A stretch of DNA of 64,000 nt from Ostrinia nubilalis (lineage: Eukaryota; Arthropoda; Insecta; Lepidoptera; Crambidae): positions 5,649,501 through 5,713,500 of the forward strand of contig NC_087093.1 in NCBI RefSeq assembly GCF_963855985.1, given 5' to 3'. Below the pieces are notes generated by a model. The model was not told where the DNA came from, made no database searches, and was given only the letters and a program-made list of their open reading frames with translations. This document shows, in pieces, positions 32,347-45,400 of this stretch (positions within the stretch are counted from its first letter, which is position 1; every line of letters begins with the position of its first letter). The position numbers were made by a program, and so were the translations under genes.

Positions 32347-33486
32347 GGCTTCAGCTGAATATAAATGGTATCATGTCAATTTAATAAATAATAGAATAAT
32401 ACTTTTTGTAATTGACTTTTTGTAATAAAAGTACCTATCTAGAATCTTGAGCCGATTTTCCAGGGCTTCTCTGAAGACATTGGTTTAAACTTGAAATGGA
32501 TTTAATCACTTTTAATGAATATTTAATTCGAATTACAAGTCTTTGTCGATGGTGTTAGAATTATTTCGAAGGATTTAATAACTAAGACTTAAATAAAGGT
32601 GAAGAAGTTTCAGCGAATTAGCGTTTAACATTCGACAGTAAAAAATATATTTAAAAAGTATTTTTCTACCTAGACCTTGTGGTATAAAATACATTAACCA
32701 TTTATCAATAATATTTATCTAAAAGTAGAATTATTAATATTTTCTATTCATGAATCAATGCTCACGATGAATGAATGCTGCAAAGGTTTTCGGAATAATT
32801 TGTAAATCTGACAACATTACAATGATCGTATCGTTTGAATTGAATGATAAATTGAGAATTGTGTCATGTTAGATCTTTGTGACTAATTCTCAATACCACA
32901 GAACAATTAAAACAGCGTAACACCCTTTACTGCCGGTAGGCTGAGTGATGAACTCAGTCACGCAAGTTACTGCCGTTCGTAAAGTTCGGTCAGTTTGGAA
33001 ATAGGCGTCACCAATAACCACTCTACTACTCACCCAGTAAAATTAGTCGCAACCTGGAAAGCAGAAATTTGCTAAGGTAAAATACCTACCTATTATAGTT
33101 AGTCATTCCTTCTTCTATGTAGGTATACCTACAAGTTTTAAAATATGATGGGCAGTTTAAATTTGCTATTTTTATTATCACAATGTGACACGATGTAAGA
33201 GATTTTTTTCAAGCCGCTTAAATGACAACAACTTTATGCAAAAATATCTCTACACTTTCAACGCTCTCTATTCATCAAGTATTCATTAGTTTTGGATTAC
33301 GTTCATTACTCGTAGAATTCAGTAGTCTTTGGTCAGTATACGTACTCCATAATAAACATTTCTTATAATAATTTTTCTTTCTTTTCTTTCTTATTCGTAA
33401 TTATGGTTAAGTCATAAGAATTATGCCAAGTTTAAATTATGTTTCAGAAGGTATTCATTTGATAAATTGTTCTAAATACAGTCAAC
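32347..33486. other. 1.1-kb gap between divergent start codons of desaturase and receptor
   Basis: It starts with a splice acceptor for the desaturase (minus) and ends with ATACAG just before the receptor ATG, a possible acceptor there too. Both genes may therefore be transcribed from promoters outside this gap. No TATA box or initiator was picked. Confidence 0.4.
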
Positions 33487-36400
33487 ATGAAGTATCCAGT
33501 ACTCTTCATGTTTTCTCTATGCTTGGGCGGGGTGCGCGCGCGCTGCCCGCCCGATGCGTTGGCGCCGCTGCCCTTCGCGCTAGAGTTCGTTCTGTGGCGC
33601 GGGTGGCGGCAAGCCATCGTCTACACCCCTGACTTAGAAAGAGGTGAGTTAATAAGATAACTAACGCCCGTATTCACAAACGAGAAGCAGCAAATCAAAC
33701 GTACAGCGTTGAATACAGCTCTGTGATTGTTTCGTGTCATCGTGTGTCACCCTGTGCGTCCTCACGCAGTGTGAGACCTCGTAGTAATGTTTATGAATAC
33801 GGGCGTAATCTTCAACATCTTAGTTCATGTAACCGACGCCTAGGGCCGAATCATCGTGGTGCCCATTGCCATAAAAATTTTCTTTTGATGGGGAAAAATG
33901 AAGTAATTAAGTAGGTAGAGCACATAATATAAAACAACATGGAGTGGGGTTGTCTTTAAAGGACAGTGCCAATCCATGTATGGAAGTTGGACCAAGTGCT
34001 GCCCAGAATGAAACTATAGTGCATTTTGTTCCTCAGGCCAATACTAATTTGTAAACCGGAGCGCACTGAAATCTATCCCTGGAGTTAAGAGAAAAAAAGA
34101 GTTTTGTTTGGAATTATTTACATACAAAATATCATCGATGTATACCTACTACGCATAAGATTTCGCGATTTTAGCATTAAATAACACTCGCTATGTTGAA
34201 CTTAACCATATTGCATCCGTACACCTTAATTTAGTACGACTTCGACATTATTTATAAGCGATCAAGCGCTGTTGCAGTAGTTTGGTTAGTTGAGAAATTA
34301 ATTTAAGAAGTCGAATTAAGAAGTTTTAGCTTACAATAACTTCAATAATCGATTGTAATACACCAATAAATTGATTTTACGCAAGGATAGAGAACTAAAA
34401 CTTCTTGCTTCATTTTGGAAATTATAATGATTTCTGTCAACTAACCAAACTATTGCAACAGCGCTAGATCGCTTAAAAAAGAATTTCTAAGACGCACTAA
34501 AGTAAGGTGTACGGATGCAGTATGGGTAAATTCAACATAGCGAGTGTTATTTAATGCCAAAATCACGAAATCTTATGCGTAGTACGTATATATCGATGAT
34601 ATTGTGTATGTAAATATTTCAAAACAAAACTCTTTTTTTCTCATAACTCCAGGGATAGATTGCAGTGCGCTTCGGTTTACACATTAGTATTGGCCTGAGG
34701 AACAAAATGCACTATGGGTTGATTCTGGGCAGCACTTGGTCCAGACCCTGGCACTATCCTTTAGGTTAAGCACATGCAAACAACCAATTAATGAACTATA
34801 TGAGCAAAAAATGCACTTACAGTGAACAATGAATGAAGAATGAGCAAAAAATAGAGCCAAAAATACGCAGTTACTATTAGTATTAATACAAATATTTAGT
34901 GGTGCTCTTAACCAATTAAACCTATTTATATTTGTTATAGACAACATATACAGTTTCCGAATGAAACTCCACATCATTCTGGCAACTGCCTCTTTATTAC
35001 AACCTTATTGTTTGTGATAATACCTTGTTTTCTTATTGACGTCTCTCTTATTCCTTACCTTTAGCAGGCCTGTTCATCTCCGCGAGTTTACATCGAAAAC
35101 AAAACACGCACAATGGCCCACCTACATGATACTATTCGACAAGGCCTCACATACGAGCGAACATTGACTCACGCACGCGTATTCTTGTGTATGATGGAAG
35201 AAAATGGTGTACTAAATACTGTGCAGTATTTAACTGCCTAAATAATAATAAAAACATAGAATGTACTTTTTTAAGTTGCCTCAAGACACTGAGAGGCAAA
35301 TAAGTAGTTAATATTATTCATTATAATTCATGCTAAATCATGTATTTCCTCCGCCATTTTCCGCAGTTTGGCACCTCACGTCACAACATTTTACCGAAGT
35401 CAGCCCTATAGCTTCGGCGCAGTGCCGATCACTGACGTTTGTCAACAAAATGGTGCTTGACTCTTGAGACAGGCTAAATTACACCATATTGTTAATGATA
35501 TTGAGCATACATTTTTTTAAATACCTTCGCGAAGTAAAACTTCTGTACGTAGTACCAGGCCTGTTCATCTCCGCGAGTTTACATCGAAAACAAAACACGC
35601 ACGATGGCCCACCTACAGGATACTATTCGACAAGGCCTCACATACGAGCGAACATTGACTCACGCACGCGTATTCTTGTGTATGATGGAAGAAAATAAAG
35701 AAAATGGTGTACTAAATACTGTGCAGTATTTAACTGCCTAAATAATAATAAAAACACAGAATGTACTTTTTTAAGTTGCCTCAAGAAACTGAGAGGTAAA
35801 TAAGTAGTTAATATTATTCATGATAATTCATGCTAAATCATGTATTTCCTCCGCCATTTTCCGCAATTTGGCACCTCACGTCACATCATTTTACCAAAGT
35901 CAGCCCTATAGCTTCGGCGCAGTGCCGATCACTGACGTTTGTCAACAAAATGGTGCTTGAATCTTGAGACAGGCTAAATTACACCATATTGTTAATGACA
36001 TTGAGCATACATTTTTTTAAATACCTTCGCGAAGTAAAACTTCTGTACGAAGTACTTATTATTATTCTGTGGTAGTACTTATTATTATTCTGTGCCTTTA
36101 GATACTTTAAACGTGAATTAAAAGGAAATGGTAACACAAAGAGCACAAAAAAGAAAAAAGAGCGTGTTTGACAAAAAAGTTTTCTATCTGAGTTTGATAA
36201 GTATAGGCTCGTTTTTTCCTCTTTTCTTGATGATGTGGAAACTAAATTTGAAATCAAACAAAGTTGCAATGAAATGGATTACTTTTCCAGAACCAGAATA
36301 AGTAAGTAGGTATTCGTTTAATTTTATATTCCTGAACTCGATATGTTTAACTCGAAACCAAATTTCTTTAGGGACACATTGGCTAAATCTTGGTTCGTCG

Positions 36401-39400
36401 GTTCATCAACTTAGTGGATTGATCTTATCTCTCTCTTTTTAGCGAATTGGCTTTTGTTGATTAATTTTATTGTTATAAATTGTGCCAAAACAATATGTTA
36501 AATGGTGTACCTATAGTTTCTTAGGCAGTTGTTATTTGTCTGTTATTGTTTCACTGTGTGTTTTCCTAATAATACTCGTAAAAATATTAAATTAAATGAA
36601 TAATAGTATTAATTGAAAATAATTTATTTTCAGACAACTTACTTATTATGTAATAAGTACTATTACTTTAACAAATAGCGACAAGTTAAATGGTACAATA
36701 TTGATCGAAGTGCTTAACTTAATGGCTATGTACTTGACGTGAGAGGCAGTATTGTTGATTTGTTGTCATAATTACCGATTAACAAATGAATAAATTAGTT
36801 GCTTGTTTAATGTCAATAAGATGTGGTCGTTTACTGTATTCAGTTTCCATGCCTAGGCATTAATTTTGTAAATAAGAAATACTTATAATATGAGTTTTTC
36901 TAGGTGTGTCTTAATTACTAGAAATTAAGCTTACCTACTGTTTGATTACAAAACGATTCTATCTTCGATAAGTTCTTGACGGAAGTTATAGCTTACTTTT
37001 GACTTACTCAAAATACTTAACTAAAAACGTTTTCTATTGTACTCCGCCTTCTTGTAAAAAAGCTATTAAATTTGCAAAGCAGTCCATTTGGTAAGTAATG
37101 GTCCTAGAAAAGAGTTTCTTGCGTTGCTTTTTCTCAGCACTCGCTCTTTTCTTGTCCCGAAGTAGTGGTAATACTGGGACGTGTAATAACACTTTTTAAA
37201 GCCTATTTGTAGAAAATAAAAGACTTTTATTGATACCTAATGTCTCTTCACACACCGCAATCGGAAAATTTATTTTAAAGTTTAATCCGCTATGATGAAA
37301 CTCCGGTATTTACATAGTAAGATAAATACGGCTCAAACAGAGATTTAACTGTTCCAGTATCCTCAATATTAATTAACTTTACAATCAAAAGTTTGTTCCA
37401 ATCAATAAAGACCTACAGACAGTATTAATGTTGTTTGGCTTTTATTTGCAAAATTGTCAGTTTCTATCGGCACAGACTCTCTACTTAGTGCCTTTGAAAC
37501 TTGCGAGGATTCAGTCGAAAGTTGTTTTCGACAAATTGGGTAGCAATTTGGTATGCAAAATGCTATGGAATAAGAAAAATGTGGAATTACTTCGGCTCGT
37601 GTGTAATCGAAGTTAGGTACCTACTTCGGATAGGCAGTTCAAAACTGTTTACTTACATAAATTTTGGTTCCGGTAGGTACACACGGCCACACTGTTAACT
37701 ATCCATTTCCGTTTTTGCTCTCGCTCTCATCAAATGGTGATTCTTTGCGATAGAACGAGACTACATGACCGGCAATGGGTAGTTAAAACTGTTGCCGATA
37801 GTACCTAATGTAAGTTATTGTCTTGAGATCTTAATAAGGCCCGAGTCACACAGACAAAAACTGAAATAATTAAGGCTTAACAAACGTCAAAAATCTGTCA
37901 AACTCCATACAAAAAGTGATTATTATTGTTATAGTTACGGTTAAAGTAAGTTGGTGCAACCCAGCCTAAATATTTAATTTTATTGTGAAAAATTGGTAAA
38001 CCTAACTATTGCTATAGTTACTCAGATTTGATGAGTTACTAAAGCAGATGTTTCGAAATCACTATGGCAACCTTTGCTCTGAAAGAAAGAAAGATTATCA
38101 CAAAACATCGCCCACAGATGCTCTTAATTTTCCTACTCGTAAGTACCTAGATGAATATCAACACGACGTGCGTTTTGCAGATATTATTACGTGCTTAATT
38201 TAATTATGATATACCTTTTATTTATGAATTTGCTAGTATAGGTATTGTGTAATGAAATGATATCTACTTATCTTGCTAAAATGTATTTTCTTATCTTATG
38301 CTACAAATAATTAAACTTAATTGTTCACCCACTTAAACAAGATGTCAATCAACTGTCTTAATTTCATGAACCAGTGCCTCTATCTGTGTGGCTTGGGCTT
38401 TTAGTAATCAGTTCCCACTATTTTCAAAGATAATCGCATTGATAACATACCTACCTACATTGTAAACTGTCAACTAAAATCGTTCCTAGAAGTTTTCTGA
38501 TTACATAACGTTTACTTTGTGAATATGACGTGTACGTTATGTTTAATTTTCCGTTAGACTAGATATTAACTTGTAATGAAATATCTTATATTTCCTTAAA
38601 ATTACTAAAAATAATCATAATTAATCACTCAAAAACTCTATGTGACAAGATGACTGAGTTTCTTCCGCCATTTCTTCTCAGCACCATGTTTTCCCGATGT
38701 GGTGGTAGGGCAAGCTATAATTGGGACGTGTATAATTGCCCTAGAGCCCTATCTATGTACTGAATAAACAACTTTATTTATTTATTTATTTACATTATTT
38801 TTTAACTTAATCAAAATCTGGCTCAAGATTCCAGTTCCTTAATTTTAGTTAAAGTTCAATTTGGACCAGCAGGTACTTTCATGGCTATAGTTTTAGAAAA
38901 ACAGTTAAAAAACTCACCTTGAACTGAACAGGCGAAATATTATGCACTTCATAAGAAACACAGCACTCCAAGGTTCGGTTCTATTGCAACTGATGCATTG
39001 ATGCGCCCGCGCAAAATGCTGTCGCAGCGCGAGCTCTCACGTCCAGCTCAAACGTGTTCAAAACGTCTATTCGTCACGTACTATACCAGTTTATTAACAA
39101 ATAAATCTCAGTGCCATTCGGAAACTGATAACATTTTGCAATTTGATTAATGACTCACAAAAGAGAAGAAGACTCGATTGATTATCCGATATTGGATTTA
39201 TTTTCTTGTCTGAGATAAAGGGTCGCCGTACAATGCCCCAGTAATCTTGGTGTCATCGTCACCCCTGCTTAATTGAATCCTGAAAATAGATGGACAAGGC
39301 TAGTGATGAATTACAAGGATTTCCCCTAGCTATGCCTTTTTTTATCAAACGTCTGATGAACAGTTGTGAAATCCTGAATATTCAGATGAAATAGCATGAG

Positions 39401-42400
39401 CCTTTTTTAACTCTTCATCTTCAGGGTTTTCTTTTAACTCATGATAACACAAGCATTAGGAATTAGGATTTACATTCGTCATAATCATACAAAATGAATT
39501 TTTGAGTTGATTTCATTCATACCAAAAATATCTTGATTAAAAAATTTCGCATAAAATTTTCATTCAATGGGGCATACGAGTATAATGAAACTTCACAAAC
39601 GGTGCTAGAGATTGGCTTTCGTATTATCAGTTGTTGATGGATGTGGGCTGAGATTGTGACGAAGATTGAAGATCTGATTACACCATTATTCAGCTAATGG
39701 TTAAGCCAATTATTGCTTAGCTATTTATAGTATGTAGATAAATATGGTTTCTCGTTACAATACTTATTTTTAGCTGTCGATTATTTATTTCAATTAAAAT
39801 TATAGCATGTGTTATAATATTAAAACATAATTGGATTAGGTGTTTAGACACGATATTAAAACATGTTATTATTACCTACGTTTTTTAATGCAACACAAAT
39901 TGAAAAGCGTGCTAACAGACTCTTCGAGTATAATAGAGAACTTACATTCGAGAAATATGGGTGTCATACTTGCTATCGAACGTCGAAGTATCTATTGTCT
40001 AGATATTGACAACTATGCATCAACGGGTCGCTACATCTACGGTACTCTATATTAATTAGTACGTTACAATGAATGTTTTGTTATCGAACGTCGATGTATT
40101 TATTGTCTAGATATCGACAACTATGCATCAACGGGTCGCTACATCTACAGTACTCCATAATAATTAGTAGGTACGTTACAATGAATGTTGCTGTATCTAT
40201 TTGTATTCCCGCTTTGGCATGGGTTTTTTAACGTACGCCCGCAACCCACGGATTTGCTCGCAAGGACTTCGTCACACACACGCACCCGTATGTACTCAAA
40301 TGTCTCCGCAGCGCCTAGTCGTTGTTGCCCCGTTCCGTTGACAGCAATATGGGATCATCTAGATACTAATATTATAAATGCGAAAGTAACTCTGTCTGTC
40401 TGTCTTGCTTTGTTATAGTTTGAGTCCCGGGAAAGGACATAATTATGATAGTTTTTATCCCGGTTTTTGAAACAGGGACGCGCGCGATAAAGTTTTTCTG
40501 TGACAGACAAAATTCCACGCGGGTGAAGCCGCGGGCGGAAAGCTATCTTTAATATATCTGTAACAGTTTCAAAATCCGATTAAAAATCCAATGCCGCTTA
40601 AAGTGAGAGAAATGTCTAAAGTTCTAATAGAATTGAAAGTTTTATTCGGTCAAAATTCTTATAGCAATAATTAGTAATACATTTCAAATATTAAGTACCT
40701 ACCTATACAGGGTGGAAACGATAAGTCATCTAACTCGATTATTTCTAAACTACACAAGATACCGAAAAACTGATTACTGATCCTGAAAGTGCTTCACGAG
40801 CTCTTTCAAACGATATCAGTAATAGGTTACAGACTGGATAATATCCGAAAATTCAATGTTACTAGCTTCCATACATTTAGTACTGCCACAGTAATGGCAC
40901 TCATTACTTGATAATGTTAGCAAGTAAAGCCTAAAACCAATGTTTTCCATGAATAATTTTAAAGTTCGTTATTTACCCACCGCGACTTTTGATGTCATGA
41001 CACTGATTAAACAACCGATTGATTTCATGACTTTTAATATGGAGTACCGTAGATGTAGCGACCTGTTGATTTCATGACTTTTAATATGGAGTACCGTAGA
41101 TGTAGCGACCCGTTGATGCATAGTTGTCGATATCTAGACAATAGATACTTCAACGTTCGATAGCAAGTATGACACCCGAGAAATATAAAGGGGAATCCAC
41201 CTACGAGTACAGTTCGACTCATCTGTGACATACGAGTACGATTTCCAATTCCAAATGTCCAATGAAAAACATTTTCTGGACAACATGTTTTTAAAAACAT
41301 TTTACTTGAAGAAATGGACAAATATTTAATTCATTTCCAAGAATCTAACAATGCAACCGTCGGTATGATCTTTCAGGTACTACAGGCATTTTCAGTTTCC
41401 AGTAGCCAACCAACCTCCCTTTGTCCCTTCTAGGTCAAACCTCGCTCGTCTTCAAATAAGGACTTAAGATGATTGAGATGAAAATAGACTGATAAAAGTT
41501 ATACGTACCTTTTTAAATTGTGTATCAGATAAGCGATTCAATTAACCTAATCCAGTTTAGGGAAAGAAGTCACCGATTTCCTAACTCAGCTCTTCAAAAT
41601 TTCGTGTTGATAAAATACCTTATTAATATAAAGACTTGGAAGCTACATGCATGCATATTGGTTAGGGAGGCGAATAGGGGAATTTTCGGCAATACTCGAG
41701 CGGGGCAGTTTAAGATATGAGAGATACCTTAGACCTAATAAAACAACCTTGTAAAGTATTTAGCTCTATATGTAGTGACGCGCGCCTAGGATAGACGATC
41801 AGATTAGTAAAAAAAATGGATAGTCTGAAATACTCGAGCGCGTCAGATTAAGATATTGGGGGTTGATTTTAGTGTTTAAAGACTAAATTTAACTAATCTG
41901 ACGATAAGTCCTTGACGCCGCCGAGTTATAGGGTCGCGAACATGTAAAAAAAAAACGTTAATCCGGCATTCTCGAGCGCGATTTTTTTATTTTTTATTTC
42001 GAAGAATATAATCTAAAACTTACTAAAAATACAAAATCTGCCGGTTTCCGCATGACCGGAAGTGTGGAGAAGCCATTTCGTCTTCCTAAGAACGCGTTAC
42101 GGCATATAAGTCGCAAGCGATACATTTTACAAAAAAAAAAGTTTAAATCTACATTTACGTTGGTTGTATCTATCGCTTTATTAACATTCTTAAATTCCCC
42201 ATTTTATCAAGGAGAAAGAAAGGAAAAAAAAGAAACCAAAAAACCTTTTTCGGTCAGATTAAGAGAACCCACCAACATTTTTGTCAGATTAAAAAAATAT
42301 GCTTTCAGGATACCGAGATAAACCTCCCCTATGAAAATCTGACGCGCTCGAGTATTTAAAAAAAACTTGAATTTTTTGCATTTTCAAAAATTCATCGTAA

Positions 42401-45400
42401 CTTATCGTCACGCCGAAATCGTCAGTTTTTTTAAAGGGAGCCTTCCTTGGGGCCTACTTAACACCCCTTCCGAAAATTTGACGCGCTCGAGTAAATTTTT
42501 TTTTTACTCATTTTTGACTACTTTATATGCCTACCCCCACCACGCAAACCGGCAGATTAGTATACCGTTGTTATCAGAGGCACTCGGGGCATACGAAGTA
42601 TGAATATCTGACGCGCTCGAGAATGCCCAAGTAACTGTTTTTTTTAACATTTTTGAAAAACCGTACACGCCAAACCCACCGCTAAAATGGTTTTTGCCAT
42701 ACGAGCTTTTCTTTTCGAAATTATTTTATCTTTCCATTTTGATAGGTCTCGACGGCGCCGTTGAATTACGCCATTTAGCTACCTCGCCTATATCAAATAA
42801 TAAATGATACCTATTTCAACTTATCATTTAAACTACATCTTTTACTTTTTTTAATACTTCTATATGTCATAAAAAATGCTTGTTTTTGAAAGATTTATTT
42901 ATGATCTCCCTCGACCTCGATCTTCACCAAATCACCACATATCCTCAATTAACTTTAAAAACCATTGGGGAATATCGTATTTTGTGGCAGGTGGATCATA
43001 GGTGGTATCGTACTCAATTAAATGAAATTAAAAATTATTATTCTTTATTTCAGACAATTTAAAAAAGTCCATATTATGCGGGTTCGTAATAAACATAAAC
43101 AAAGGAAAATTGTACCCTGTGGTCCAGAGACGGACCATCATGGGGGTGGATAAGGCCCCGTGATCAGTCTCTGCACCAGACAATGACTAGATTTTTTTTT
43201 CAACAGTCCTTTATTTTCAGGTTGTCAATGGGCAAAGATAAGACTGGCGAAGTGCTTGAGCGTGAACGGCGTGGCTTCTGCCTTCGACCCCGCGCAGCAA
43301 CCCCGGGTGCGCACGCGCCTTGGTGTTCTGGTGCTGATGCCGCGGCTGAAGGGAAACGCTTCTACCACCATTATAGAGCTGCTGAAAAGGGTATATAATT
43401 ATGTAGATTTTAAAAGTTCATTAATTTTAGAAAGCCTTAAGTTTAATATATTCATCCCCATCATTCAGTTACACCCTCTAGACAATAGATACTTCGACGT
43501 TCGATAGCAAGTATGACACCCCCCCCATTCTACTTATAATATACGTTTTGCAAGAATAATTTCTTATGAATACAAGCCTTAATATAGGTCTCTCCATTCA
43601 GAAGTACAACGACAACGTATAAAGGTTATGAAAATGTTTGATTTCGTGAGTATCTGTAAATGTAAATGTATATCTAATATCCTTATTTATTCAAAATTAT
43701 ATTATCATTTCAGCTCCACGAATTCGAAATGAACACAGCGCCATACGATTGGCTATTGACAGTAAGATCCGATGGGGATTTTGATCGAATGAACGCTTTA
43801 TTGAACGTTACTTCATTGCGGTTCGATCAGAACATCGCTGTCGGTTATCCTTCCATCGGCCGTAATCCAGAAACACGTGTCGGATTGTGCGATATGAACT
43901 TCGTATACAAAAAATACTCTAGATATGAGGGGAAGTCCCGCAACACTTTTTACAGCCGAGAAAACAAGTGCGGGAATCACAAACAGCGAGCCTGTCAACA
44001 GTACGTGAGAGAAATCAGCTACTACCGCTCCACAATTCGATTCAAAAACCTGACTGTAAACAAAACGTACAAAAGCTTCGGGAGAATACTGAATCTGTTT
44101 CACTCGGGAGAATTGAACTTTAATAATTCAAGACCCTTCGAAATGACAAATATTAGCCGGTTTTCTCTGAAGTATCATTTTAACAGATGGAACAGATTTA
44201 ATAGAGTCGACAGAAACAAAGGCGGCGTGCACATTGTACAATACTTCAAAGTGCGATCTAACTCTACTCTGTATGCTTGCTATTTAGGTAAGCCTTTATC
44301 CAGTAGGTACATATTTTACTCATCTATGCTTTATCTGAGTACTATATTTTAATTTTGCTTCTTCTAATGACAGACAAGTTTTACGTAAAACATAAATCAA
44401 AATCCATTAGAATAACGGTTTCATTTCGAACTAAGAACTTTATGCCAGCTAGATTCCAAAAATTTGATATTTTACTACTCCTTACTAGAACTTAGAACTC
44501 ATAAATAATGATAAAAATAGAACTCATAAATAAAAATAAGCCGAAGCTAAAAAGCTGTACTGATGACTATCAGTTATGGATTAATTAATTTAAGTATACC
44601 AACTTAGCTTGAATAAGTGGTGAAATAAGATGGTGATGAATTACGAACCTAGTTAGTAATGTCTACCCACACAAATCCCAGCTCACCTTAAAAGCTTTTT
44701 ATCAGAAGGTCACATTGTAAAGCGCTAAAGTATTACGACTCGTCTAGGATATTTTGTAGGCTTTTACTGAGTTTTATCTGTGGTTTTATTGAAATACCCA
44801 AGGGGATTCAACTCGTGTGACATGGATATAGTTGAACCTTGCAAATGCGGGCACCTCAGATCATATGATCTGAGGCGGGCACAAAGTGAATCAGTTGCGT
44901 GGCGCAAATAACGATTTGTGAAACTTACCTCGGAATACTGTAAGTTATTTTGGTAAATAAGAATAAAACTGTACTTAGTTTAGTGCATCCATGACACTCA
45001 TTTTATCGTCGATCGGAGACAGCCAAGCTCATATGGATCATTTATTAACTTAGAATTTTGCTCTAGGTTTCTGGAGCAGGGATACTTCGATGTCAGGGGT
45101 AGACACCCCATTCCCAGATGACGTGCGGAACTTTCTGGGTGAGGAGATCGTGGTGGGAAGAAGGAACGCTTCCACTGATAGGACTCCGACTCCGGACGAT
45201 GAAGGTCCTTCGGCTCCGGCTCTACTTGATGACGTACTCTATTTTTTAACCAACAAGCTAAATGCTACGTGAGTAAAAAAGGGAGAATTGTTTACCAGTT
45301 AGCTTTAAAAAGCAGATCAATAAAAAACAGTTTGATCAATGAATCAACGAAACTAATTGAATTCGCTAAGTTAGGTATAATGCCGAAGTACTGCTGAATT

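Noticed and set aside
43729..44352. Stand-alone 207-codon gene
   Set aside because: It is exon 3 of the ionotropic receptor read into the following intron; the donor is at 44287.
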